Source of the DNA: Micractinium sp. NFX-FRZ
Lineage: Eukaryota > Chlorophyta > Trebouxiophyceae > Chlorellales > Chlorellaceae
Reading direction: 5' to 3'
Assembly: GCA_029339195.1 (NCBI GenBank)
Contig: JAPTJF010000082.1
Location: 104,221 to 168,220, forward strand
DNA length: 64,000 nt
Of the stretch, positions 32,172 through 42,501 are shown one piece after another. The notes beneath the pieces were generated by a model. That model ran no database searches and was not told the origin of the DNA. It was given only the letters and a program-made list of their open reading frames with translations. Both the position numbers and the translations under genes were made by a program. Within the stretch, counting starts at the first letter, position 1. Each line of letters opens with the position of its first letter.

Positions 32172-34596
32172 CTACTCCTGCTTGGCAGCCACCTTGGCCC
32201 CGCCCTCGCCGTCACCATCAGCGGAGCTGTCGCTGCCGCTGCCGCTGCCAGCGCCCTCGCCGCCGACGTTGCCCCACACTTGCGTGGCCAGGGAGGAGGC
32301 GACGATGATGGCGGCGCCGGCCATGCCCTTGGCGCCCAGCCGCTCGCCCAGCATGGCCCAGGCAAGGGTGGCGCCCAGCACCGGCTCAAGGGTGTAGATG
32401 ATGGCGCATTCAACGGAGGAGACGTCTTGCAGGGCAAGGACCTCCAGGAGGAGGGCCAGGTCGGTGGTCAGCAGGCCGCAGTACAGCACCTGCGGTACCA
32501 GGCAGGTGGGCGGTACAGGGGGAAGGGCAGGGGCGGGTTGTAAGAGCGGGGCATAAGAGTTGGTGGGTGGGCGGCGGGGGGAGGGGTTTTGCAGGAGGGC
32601 AGGGTGGTGGCGCGACGGCGGAGGCAGCAGTGAAGGGTGGAGTCCCTGCTGCCTGCCTGCACACGCCACGCAGGTGCATGTGTACCAGCCTGCACACGCC
32701 ACGCAGGTGCATGTGGGGCAGCGCAGAGCCGCTCGTGACCGGTAGAGCGCCGGCACGCCTGCCTGCCCACCACCATAGCTCGCCTCTCCTACCGCCCCTC
32801 TGCTCCCGAGCGCCCCACACCCTGCCCCTCCCTGCCCACCCCACCAAGCGCACCTGCTGCCACGGGAACTGCGCCCCCCCCAGCATCTGCTGCAAGCTCT
32901 CTGGGTGCTGCACCCAGCCGGCGATGTCTTGGAAGTGCGTTGCCCCCGTGGCCAGGGCAGCAAAGCCCATGGTCGTTGTGAGCACTGCATGGGGCAGGTG
33001 GGGGATGGGGGGTGGGCGGTGGGTGGGTGTGTGTGGGATGAGGGGTGCAGGGGCATGAGAGGGAAAAGGAAAAGGCGAGCGAGGGGGCAGCAGGCATGGC
33101 GTGTGTGTGCTGGCAGTGACCAAAGCACCCAAGGCCTTTCATTGAGCTGGCAGCTGGTGCACTGCACTCCATATCAGCGGCCCACCTGCCGCCCACAGCC
33201 CGCCCCCTGCGCGCCGCCTGGCCCGCCCACCGCGCCGCCTCATGCCACCTGGCTGCCCATCCTCGTCTGCTGCAGCTGGGCGCCTCCTTGCTCCCCACTG
33301 ATTCTCCAAGTAAGAGCGCGCCCCGCCCCACCGACACCCACTCACCCACGCTCATGAGCGGCAGGTTTGAGCCGTTGCCAATGATGCGGGCCCAGTGCTC
33401 GGTGCGGAAGATTTGGATGCCAAACGCGATGGCCGACAGCATGCTCCAGACGTCGCCGACGCCGGGGGCGGCGCCGTTCTGTTCCAGCAGGCCCACACCC
33501 AGCAGGGCGGCCACGCAGCTGGCCCAGGTGACGGCGCTCACGCCCTTGCCGCTCAAGCCCGCCAGGAAGGGGACGACCAGGACGGTGAAGGTGGAGAGGA
33601 AGGAGGCGCGCGAGGCATCGGTGGTCAGCAGGCCCTGCAGCGGGGACCACAGCGCAGCGCAGCACAGCACAGCACAGCACATGTGAGGCGAGGGGGCAGG
33701 GGCCACGTGCGTGCACAGCATACACACGGCAGGCTTGAGCGGGAGGAGCTCACACGCCGGCCGCCGGCCTTGAGGCGGCGGTGCCATGATGCCTGTAGCC
33801 TGCTGTCGTGCGCACGCGCCCCAGCCCCGACCAACCCCCGCCCAGCCGCGTGCTCACCAGGGACTGCGTGATGTAGCCCGCCGCAGTCCACATGCCCAGC
33901 TCCATGCCGGCGCGCATGATGCGGCCGTCCTGGGTGGCCGCCTTCATAAAGGGCGAGAAGGCGACGGCGGCCACAAAGAAGCGAAGGAAGGCAAAACCAA
34001 GGGGGTCAAACGACGTGCCCACATCCTTGACCACCACCTGCAAACAACGAGAGAGTGCACGTAGGGCCGGGGCGGCGGGTAGGTGGGCGAGGAGCGGCGG
34101 GCACAAGGAGCATGGGTGCCGTGGGCCCACGAGCAAGTGGGTTCAGGCACAGCGGCAGGCTTCCGCTGCGCCTGCCAGGCAGCAGGGGACACAGCGGTTG
34201 GGCGGCAGGTGCGGCCGCAACAGCACACTGCCCAGCAGAGCGGCAGCGCATGACGGCTGGCCCGTAACCTGCGTCGGTACCGACAAAACCGCCGTGAGGC
34301 CCCTGCCCGCTGACGCCAGCCAGCACCCAGTCAACTGGACTCACCCAATTGGTGGCCACTAGGATAACCAGCAGGTTGAGCATGACGATGCCCCGGGTGC
34401 GCTTGCTGAGGGGAATCATGTCGAGCAGGCGGGACATCATGCCGTCGGGAGTCTCTTTGGCTGCTGCTGCCAACGCCGCTGCGTCCGCTGCATCCGCTGC
34501 TGCCTCGGCATGCTGCTCTGTGTGCTCTACACACACCAGCTTGCCGCACACCTCCTCGCGATGGCTGTGCTTGCGGTGGTGGTGGCTATGTGCAGG

Positions 34597-34627
<31 letters not shown>

Positions 34628-34902
34628 GCCGCCGTCGTGGCCGCCTCGTCACCCTGCTGCGGGGCCGCCACCGCCGGATGTGCCGGCGGCACTGCTCCTC
34701 TAAGGAACATGCGCTCAAGCGAGAGCAGTTCGGTGCCAGGAGCATGCCGCACAGCGTTCACGCGGCTCGAGTTGGGCCGCGCCTGCGCCAGCACTGCGCC
34801 GCCTCGCCCGACAGAGCCACGTGCAGAGGGCAGGCGCCGGGCGCTGGGCAGCCGCGCAGAGACAGGCATGGTGGCCAGTGGTGCCCTGATCGCTGCCGCC
34901 AT
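32172..34902 (-). CDS. EamA/DMT-superfamily transporter with His- and Gln-rich N-terminus
   Basis: A drug/metabolite-transporter family membrane protein. Five exons, 34902-34345, 34037-33858, 33634-33346, 32984-32854 and 32489-32172, are in phase and give 491 residues. Residues 1-40 are Ala/Arg/Ser-rich, like a plastid transit peptide. A hydrophilic stretch with a nine-Gln run and SHHHRKHSHREE follows. The membrane part shows two EamA halves: IVMLNLLVILVATNW, FAFLRFFVAAVAF, MWTAAGYITQ and FTVLVVPFLAGL, then YCGLLTTDLALLLEV, IIYTLEPVLGATLAWAMLGE and GAAIIVASSLA. The conserved LEPV...LGE motif is clear. The tail is a Gly/Ser/Asp linker. The substrate cannot be inferred; plastid-envelope location is inference. 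The start is the first true ATG of the frame. Confidence 0.85.
32656..32715. repeat. 33-bp tandem duplication in EamA intron 4
   Basis: Two copies of a 27-bp core (CCTGCACACGCCACGCAGGTG...) at 32656-32682 and 32689-32715, period 33, inside the last intron. Confidence 0.9.
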
Positions 34903-35228
34903 GCTGCCAGACAGCGCTGCTAAGACACGCACGTGTTTGTCAGGAACTGGCCTGTCCGCAACAGAGGGTTACAGGGTCCAGGTTATGTGCGGTGTTTTGC
35001 TGGAGCCGTAGGGCCGGGAGAGACAATAGACCTCGCAGCGGTGGGGTTGAAGATTGCCGCACCTCCTCACGCATCGCACGATCCCCTCGCGATTGCAACG
35101 CGGGCTTTTGGCGCCATGCATGCATTGGAGTATTGCCATCCACGTATCAGAATCACTGGAAGCGCACATTTGGCCCGTTTACGCTCTGCCCAATCGCCGA
35201 TCACCGCCGCGCCATCTGCTGCCAGTGA
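34903..35228. other. Divergent promoter region, EamA and PNPOx genes
   Basis: 326 bp between two divergent starts, lower in GC than the coding flanks. It probably carries both core promoters. No TATA box was recognised. Confidence 0.5.
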
Positions 35229-36708
35229 ATGCAAGCAGCTGTGCCCGCAATGGCCACCCGGGCGCCCTGGAGGGAGGTGCTGCAGCGGGCGCTCAAGAAG
35301 AACTCGGGGTGCCGCCACAGCCGGTATGTGCAGCTGGCGACGGTGCGCCCCGACGGCCGCCCCGCCAACCGCACCATCGTGTACCGCGGCTTCCTGGGCG
35401 AGTCCGACGTCCTCACATTCGTGACAGACTCCCGGTGAGGCGGGGGGAAGGACGCGTTTAATGGGGTGGTGGGGAACCGAAGGAGGAGTCTTGGCCAGGT
35501 GAGGGCTGCACCCGCTGGTGCGTCGTTGAGCAGCTCGCGAAACTGCGCTCACTCTGCGCTTGCACGCGCACACGCTCCCGCTCTCACTGCCTGCTGCTCC
35601 GACCCCTTGTGGCCGTGCAGGAGCCGCAAGATCGAGGAGGTTGCACACAACCCCTGGGCTGAGGTGGCCTGGTACTTTCCAGACACGCGGGAGCAGTTCC
35701 GGCTGCTGGGCAAGCTGACGATTGTGGACAGCGCCACAGAGGATGAGAAGCTGCAAAAGGTGAGAGGATGTGGGCGCTGCGTAAGGTGGAGGCTGGCAGC
35801 AGGGCGCTGTTGGTGGACAGTGCTGTGCTGCTGCTGCAGGTGCCGTGATTGTCGCACGCAGTGGGCATGGCACCGCGCCTGCTCACCTGCCTGCCCGCTT
35901 GGCCCCCTGCTTGCTCACCTGCTTGCCTGCTCTCATGCCTTGCCTGCTTCCCCTCCGGCCCTCCCGCCTGCCTGTTCACCCGCCTTGCCTGCCTTCCCAC
36001 CTTCCCTGCCTGCCTGTAGGGGCGCCGAGCTGCCTGGAAGAACATGTCCGACCCCGGGCGCCAGCAGTTCTTGTGGCCCTTCCCCGGGGAGCAGCGCGGC
36101 AGCGATGACAGCATCTTCAAGCCGGGTGGGTGGGTGGAGTGCAGGTGCCTGCTGAGTTCCCTGCAGCCGTGCTCTGTCAGCCTCTGTCTGCCGGCTGGGC
36201 CGTGAGCAGGGATGGGCTGGCAGCGCCACAATGCAGTGGTGCGGTCGGCGCACCGCATGCAGTGCACTGCGCCAGCCGCTGCCCAGTGGTGCCGCCCCAT
36301 TTCCGTCGCTACTCGCGCCGTGGCTCCATGCTTGGCTGCCTGGGGCCCACGCTGCCTGCATGTCCGCCTGCGTGCCGTTCGTCGAGTGCTGTACTGCCTC
36401 TCACCCAACCTTCCCACTTGCCCTGCCCGTCCTGCCTGCCCTGCCCTGCAGAGCCGCCGACAGCGCAGGACCCTGTGCTCGACACCTTCTGCCTGGTGTG
36501 CCTGGCAGTGGAGGAGGTGGACCACATACAGCTGGCCAAGAACCTGAGGCACCGCTACCTCAAGTCAGCAGCAGCAGCAGAAGCAGCGGCAGCGGGCGGG
36601 GAAGCAGGCGGGCAGGTGGCAGCGGGAGGGGCGGTGGCGGAGGGAGCGGCAGCGGAAGGAGCGGCAGCTGACAGCAGCGAGTGGCAGGTGGCCAATGTGA
36701 ATCCGTGA
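35229..36708 (+). CDS. Alr4036-type pyridoxamine-5'-phosphate-oxidase-like flavoprotein
   Basis: A split-barrel FMN-binding protein of the Alr4036 branch of the PNPOx family. Four exons, 35229-35434, 35621-35759, 36020-36125 and 36452-36708, are in phase and give 235 residues. Family signatures are PWREVLQRALKKN, SRYVQLATVRPDGRPANRT and the FMN-contacting region VLTFVTDSRSRKIEEV. EVAWYFPDTREQFRLLGKL follows, then the typical WKNMSDPGRQQFLWPFPGE and FCLVCLAVEEVDHIQL. The Ala/Glu/Gly-rich tail is extra and of low complexity. An in-frame ATG seven codons downstream (35250) is an alternative start. The enzymatic substrate of this branch is not established; true vitamin-B6 oxidase activity should not be assumed. 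Confidence 0.85.
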
Positions 36709-37044
36709 GGTGCGCTGGGGTGCGGCGCAGCGTGCCCAGCATCTTGCAGACGCTCTCTAAAATCCTTGATCCTCTCTCCCCTTCATCACTGATTCTTCCT
36801 CCCCATTTCATTTGCAATGCTGATATTCAAGCGAGGACAGCCAGTCAGGGCGATGGGCAGTGAGAGGCAGGCAAGACAGCAGATATTTCTTAGAGCAGTT
36901 TGAACTCTGAGGGCAGGGCACAACCCTACCTGACAGGCTGGAGCAGGGTCGGGGGAGGAGAAGCAGTGCAGGAGGGGTGGCAGCGGTGTGTTTGTGCCCG
37001 GCACAGCACACAGGGCAGCATCCACATGCAACCGGCTGCCGTGG
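36709..37044. other. Convergent intergenic region
   Basis: 336 bp between the PNPOx stop and the START-gene stop, holding both 3'UTRs. Locally AT-richer (TCTCTAAAATCC...). No TGTAA was seen on either strand. Confidence 0.45.
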
Positions 37045-38997
37045 CTAGGAGGCCGCCGGCCGGAACGGCTTCATGCGCGACTCCACCTGCAGCTCCGCCG
37101 GCGCCGTGCCTGCCCCCAGCCCGTGCTGCCGCGTGTAGCGCGTCAGGCGGTGCATCACCCCCTGGAAGAACCAGCGCTCGGTGACGGCGTTGGCCAGCCA
37201 GGTGGGCACGGTGTCCCTCCCAAGGTCGAGCCAGTTGACCATCTGCCGGGGCGCAGGGTGTGTTGGGGGTGGCAGGCGGCATGTAAAGCGTAAGGAAAGG
37301 AGGGACATACAGATGAGGGGGGAAGGGGACATGCACAGCCTCGGGCAAGAGCAGATATGGGCATTGGCTGGGGGGAAGAACGGGAGCATGAGAGGGAGGG
37401 GCGGGTTTTTGGGAGCATGAGGCAGCAGCTGCAGGAGGTCGGCGGCTGGGCATCTGCCCCCACAGCGTTGGCCAGGCGGGTGGAGGGCTTGCGCCGTGCT
37501 TTGGTGGCTGGGCGAGGTGAGGGGTCACTAACATCTGCAGAAGCAACTGCCCACCCACCCACCGCCCTCCCCACCTCCACCTCCAACTCCACCACCCCGA
37601 CACATACCTGCAAGTGCGTGCAGCCGGGGTGCCCCTCCACCTCCCTCATCCGCATCGCAAACAGCAGGTTGGCGCGCACCCGCCCCTTGGCCGCCCCCGC
37701 CGCCAGGGGCCCCTCTGCCGCCTCGCACGACTTGCACACAAACAGGCGCTCCCCTGGGGCTGCTGCATCACAGGTGACATACTCCCGAGGGCGCAGCAGG
37801 CCCAGGAAGCGGGGGGCTTCAGAGTACACGACGGCAGCCTCGCCCTGGGGAAGGTGCAGCGCCTGCAGGCACAGCGTGGGGTGGCAACAGCAGGCGGCCA
37901 GTCAAGCTGAGGCCGCGAGGTATTGGAGGGCACGTGCAAGCGGTGGACGAAGCTTGGGATGGGGCACAAGCACTTGGGGAGCACAAGCAAGCAGCAGGTA
38001 GTCTGGGGCTTGAAGTGTTTGAGAGCACACGCAGGCGGCTTGCCCGGGCACAAGCACTCTGCAGGTCGGAGTGCCGTGGCTGAGCAGTACAGCAGGAATA
38101 CCCCCCCCCCCCCCCCCCCTCACCTTTACGGGCTCGCTGTGGTGCTCCCGTGGGAAGGGGTCGATGATGCACTGAGGGTGGGGTGGGGTGGGGTGCAGGG
38201 AGGGCGGAAGTATGGGCGCCATGTGCAGGGCGGGGCAGCGGCACAGAGAGGGCAGGTACCTGGGCCGATGGCAGGAGGACCCCCAGTTGGAGCAGAGCAC
38301 TGCAGCAGTTCAAGTGCTCAAAGGACAGCAGGGCGCAATGCGGCAGCATGTTCGCCTCAGCGCCATCTCCCACGCCAATGCAAGGGCATGCCCACCTTGC
38401 CATCCATTGAAGTCATCAAGCAGAACAGGGTGTCTGGGCGCATGGGCACCTCTGCCTCCAGCCGTGCCATGGTCAGCTGCGTTGGTGGCGGACAGGGGGC
38501 GGGGGCCGGGGGGGATGGGAAGCTCTAGCAAGGCGCAAGTTGACGCTTCGACAAGCACGCCTGGGAAGCTGTTTGGAAGCTAGCATGCAGCTGGTGCCAG
38601 CAGGAATCCGCTGCACACATGGTGTCGGCTCACCCCTTTGCCGCCGTGCACGGGCCGTGTGAGCACCCGGAAGCCGGGCCTGCTGTCCACGAGCTCAAAA
38701 GAGCCTGGGTCGGTGTCCAGCACTGCACGGCTCTCACCCAGCACTCGGCCCAGGTAAGCACGCCTGCATGTCCACAAGTAGAAGAATCCTGGAAAGAGGC
38801 TTGAGGCAAACTGCAAGGGCTGCTGCAGGCCCCAAGCTGCATGCTGTCACCAGCAGCACCCCGCCCGTACTGCCCGGTGCACCAGTACCGCCCCGAGGCT
38901 GCATGCTCACTCACTCGTTGGAAGCGGGCGCTTCGGGAGGCAGCACCTCTGGCAGGGGGTCTGCTGGTGGCCGACGGGCAAAGGGCCACCTCGCCAT
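37045..38997 (-). CDS. START-domain (lipid-transfer) protein
   Basis: START domains bind a single lipid or sterol in a hydrophobic cavity. Six exons, 38997-38915, 38763-38634, 38476-38396, 38171-38124, 37862-37608 and 37242-37045, are in phase and give 264 residues. After a short Pro/Ala-rich N-terminus come AYLGRVLGESRAVLDTDPG and FRVLTRPVHGGKG, then ARLEAEVPMRPDTLFCLMTS and the START core. That core has IIDPFPREHHSEPVK, FLGLLRPREYVTCDAA and VRANLLFAMRMREVEG. The C-terminal helix is VPTWLANAVTERWFFQGVMHRLTRY, the typical lid. No transmembrane segment or PH domain is present, so it is probably soluble. Lipid ligand unknown. Confidence 0.8.
37915..38119. repeat. Tandem-repeat block and poly-C run in START-gene intron
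   Basis: In the intron between exons 4 and 5, a motif like GGGGCACAAGCACTTGGGGAG recurs three times in diverged form (37955-38060). Bases about 38101-38119 are a C homopolymer on the plus strand, so the minus-strand donor at 38124 is followed almost at once by a run of about 19 G. Confidence 0.75.
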
Positions 38998-40181
38998 GGC
39001 AGGCTGAGACGGGGGCCGCGGAGTCTGGAGCAGGCGGCGGCGGCGGCGGCGGCAGCAGGCACCCACGGGTGAGGTATTAAAATAGCACGAGGCGCGCCAA
39101 ACCCGAAGGATCGAAGCTCGCCTTGCCGTTTGCGCTACTTAGCGGCTCTTCCCAGGAACCCAGCGCGACTGGGGAGGTGCCGACTGCCGCGCAAGAAGCG
39201 GCGAAAGCGAGCCGACTGGCTTAAATATACTGGCGTGAGCCAAGCTATACGATGTTCGGCAGGATTATGCTGATCAGTGCCCTGTGACTCTGTCCTGCAT
39301 CAGTGCCGCAGCCGCGCCGCCGCCTGCCACAGCGCAGCAGCCGCAGCAGGTGGGCAGGGGCTCATAACTTGGAGGGTTCCACCTAATGCTAAGACTGTCC
39401 ACTGTCAGTGCTCACTGTCTGCAGAGCCCGCAGCCGCTACTTGGAGCACAGGCTGGCCTGCACCGACCGTCCGAGGTGAGCCCACCTTCAGACTCCCGCT
39501 GCGCCAGCTCAGGCAGCAGCCTCCTGCCTTGGAGGGGCTTGGGTGGGCCGAGGGCGGAGGGCTGGCAGCTGGGAAGCGACCAGGCGGCTTGGCTTGGCAG
39601 CGGCTCGGTGTGGCGCCGGTCCGCCCGGTGCCCACGGGGTGGAGCCCGCTCATCACCTGCCCCACCCTGCCTGCCCACATGTCACCACCCTGCCAGCGCC
39701 AGCGCTAGCAGGGACCCATGCCAAGCGCATCCTCTGTGCCATGTTTGCCACCGATTGCAGGCGTGGTGCTCTCCTTGCTCGGCTAGTGCTGGTGCAGCAG
39801 GGGCCACCAGGTGAGGCTGCGGGCAAAAACATTGGGTTGCATCGTCTCCGAGGGGCCCTAACGCTGCTGCCGTCTCTGTCCCGCCTCTGCTGCCAGCAGC
39901 ACAGGTAGGCCACAGCCGGCCAGCAGTCAGCCTACCAGTCAGCCTGCCAGCCAGCCTGCCAGCCAGCCTGACCCAGCAACACACCCAGCCTGGGCCGCCT
40001 AGGAATGTGACCAGGAGTGCAGGAAACATCTTGCTGGGCGGCCTGAAGCGGGTGCAAACAGCATTTCCTGTTCACCGCATCACCTCTCAGTTGCGGATGT
40101 GTCCCCTGATCATCACCCCGGCCGACCGCAGATTGCAGGTTAGGTTCGGCAAGCGCTTCTGCTGAATCCATACCATCCGAG
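38998..40181. other. START promoter side and ankyrin-gene upstream region
   Basis: 1.18 kb between divergent genes. An AT-richer block (39070-39270, including TTAAATATAC) may hold promoter elements. Open frames at 39277-39913 look like background with no conserved motif. No exon is supported, although further 5' exons or UTR of the ankyrin gene could lie here. Confidence 0.4.
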
Positions 40182-41540
40182 ATGTGCGACTATGACGGTG
40201 AGCCACCTGGCTTGGCACCGCGCCGGACTGCTCGCTTGAACAAGCTCACTGCTGCACTGAACAAACTGCTGTGTTGACACATTGTCGAGTCTCTTTCTGA
40301 TCCTTGCCATTGTGCAGAGCAAGAGATGGCCAGGGTGTCCCAGCTGGAGGAGGACGTGGCAGGGCTAACAGTGCTCATGCAGAGCGTGCTGGCTGCCAGC
40401 CCAGCCGCTGCGGCAGCAGCTGATCCAAGCGGGGCCACTCCCCTGCACCATGCAGCGTGGGCAGGCAGCAAGCTTGCAGTGCGGATGCTGCTGCAGGCGG
40501 CACCAGCCACGGCCTCAGCTGCAGACACAAATGGCAACCTGCCCCTGCACTGGGCCCTGGCGGCAGACCAGTACGAAGTGGCCAAGCTGCTGGTGCGGGC
40601 AGCGCCGGATACAGCCGCTGTCCCGGATGCGGCGGGAAGGTTGCCGCTGCATGTGGCAGCTGCGGGCGGGCAGCGTTCTTCTTCAGTTGAACTGGTCACA
40701 TTGCTGCTGCAAGCGGCGCCGGCCACAGCTTCTGCCCCTGACGCGGATGGCCAGACGCCTCTGCACTGGGCTGTCTCCACTGGGGCCGATGCGACATTCG
40801 GTCAGGCAACGCATTGTGCACCGCAGGTGCTAGCAGACTTGCTGCTGCAGGCAGCACCATCAGCAGCTGTTGTGCAAGTTGCAGCCGGCCAGACGCCTCT
40901 CCATGTCCTAGCAGCACGCGCATCCGGCATGTTAGCCTCTCGCATTGCAGCTAGCCTGCTCAGAGCGGCACCTGCCACAGCCCGGGTCACCGACGCAGAT
41001 GGCCGCACGCCCTTGAGCCTGGCAGCAGAGGCTGCGCAAGAGGACTTCGTCGTGAGCCTTCTGCTTGAGGGAGCTCCCGAGGCAGTTGCCACTGCTGACT
41101 TTGAAGGGCGCACACCGCTCGACTGGGCAGTGGCAAGGGGGCGCGGTCTCGTGGTGGATGCCCTGCAGGCGACAGCACTGTTGCAGCAGGCGGACGCCCG
41201 TGCTGTCCTGCCGCTGCTCACGCGAATCAGGCAGCGAACAGGTTGGCTCCTGGGGGCCCCCCGGGGGGTCTATGACCAGCTTTGTGCTGCTGTGGTGGCC
41301 CGCTGTGCGCTGGCACCAGAAGAGTGGCAGATGATCCCCCACCAGTGCCCGCGCCTGGGCTCAGCCCTGCCCTCTGTCCTGAGCCGGTCCGAGACTGAAG
41401 CCAGGCGCCTCGTCGTGCGCCTGCCTCGAGAGCAGCGCGCGTCCCTGCGTGCTGCCGCTCTCTGCCTGGCACGCGTCAGCATCAACGGCGTGCCGCTGCC
41501 GGCAGGAGCTGTGCGTTTGATTCTGGGCCACTGCCTTTGA
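40182..41540 (+). CDS. Ankyrin-repeat protein
   Basis: Two exons: a 16-nt first exon (40182-40197, encoding MCDYD plus one base) and 40318-41540, joined in phase to give 412 residues. At least six ankyrin repeats are seen: GATPLHHAAWAGSKLAVRMLL, GNLPLHWALAADQYEVAKLLV, GRLPLHVAAAGG, GQTPLHWAVSTG, GQTPLHVLAARA, GRTPLSLAAEAA and GRTPLDWAVARG. Each opens with the G-x-[TL]-P-L hallmark. The C-terminal third is helical with no recognised domain. A start at the internal ATG (40326) would drop only eight residues and needs no splice. Ankyrin arrays bind proteins; partner unknown. No transmembrane segment or signal peptide. Confidence 0.8.
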
Positions 41541-42501
41541 TGCAGCAGTCATTGGAGAGGCTGAGGGCATGCGCCTCATCATCCACCTACCTCTCATTAA
41601 GTTTGCTTTGTTCTGTGTCACCTTGGCCGCCTCCCATTCTGCTTGTGCCTTCTGCGTTGCCCTAGCCACCTCCCATTCTGCTTGTATCTCTTTGTGTTCT
41701 GGCTACTGAAGCCCTGATGAGTCTGATGAGTCTGGAACACTGCCACCCCTTGCTCTTCTGTCAGCTTCTGGCAATTGCCATGCACATACTGCTCCTAAGT
41801 TTCTTCTTCTTGTTTGTGATTAGTGCATCCCATCATGCACAACAAATGTAGAATGCAGCTCTGTGCAAAAGGGCGTTTCAAGGTCTGTGGAGTGGGGCTG
41901 ATGTTGCACACACTCAGAACGGACATGCTGCAGCTACATCACTGGCGGGGGCACTGCCTGCTCGCTGCTCTTTCCCCCACACAACCAGGTGTGTGTGTTA
42001 CATAGCGCACTCTCGCACACTCAGGACTGAAGGGTTCCCTGGCGGCGGGAAGGCGGGGAGGCACACCGCGTGCCGAAGGCAGGGCGCTGAGGGCCGCTCG
42101 AAAGCAGGGGCTGTTCGGGGCGAAAGGGTTCCGTGGCGCATGAATGAAATACAGGAGCGGGCTGCGCATGCAGGAAGATCAGTTGTCATATGGCGCGGTG
42201 CTGCACGCAAGAAAATGATGTCGGGAAAACATGTGTGTGTGTGGGGCGGGGCAGGCAGGCGGTGCAGTACTGCGCACCTCCCCCGCCCAGGCGCCAGGTC
42301 CGCCCCACAGGGTGGGGCCACCCACAGGCGCCGCAAGTGCCGCTGCCTCTCCAAGGGCCGAAAACGTGAGCTGTGAGCTGTGGCCAACAAGGCGGGTTAC
42401 CTCTGCCAGTTGGCAGCAGGCCTGCCAGCTGGCGCCCATTGGGGCGGCCCCGCCGGCTCAGCCGCCAGCTCAGCATCGCGTCCAGCTCAGCTGCCGCCAG
42501 C
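41541..42501. other. Convergent intergenic region, ankyrin and TOP1 genes
   Basis: 961 bp with lower GC at 41580-41900. It contains a direct repeat of CCTCCCATTCTGCTTGT (about 41631 and 41670). On the minus strand TGTAA occurs at 42002-41998, a possible poly(A) signal for TOP1. No gene seen. Confidence 0.45.

Noticed and set aside
31479..32543. A 354-codon plus-strand open frame
   Set aside because: Gly/Trp/Arg-rich translation of G-rich DNA with no domain. It overlaps the last EamA exon on the other strand.
39277..39913. Possible small gene upstream of the ankyrin gene
   Set aside because: Open frames exist on both strands, but none has a recognisable motif, consistent splice phase or codon pattern distinct from background.
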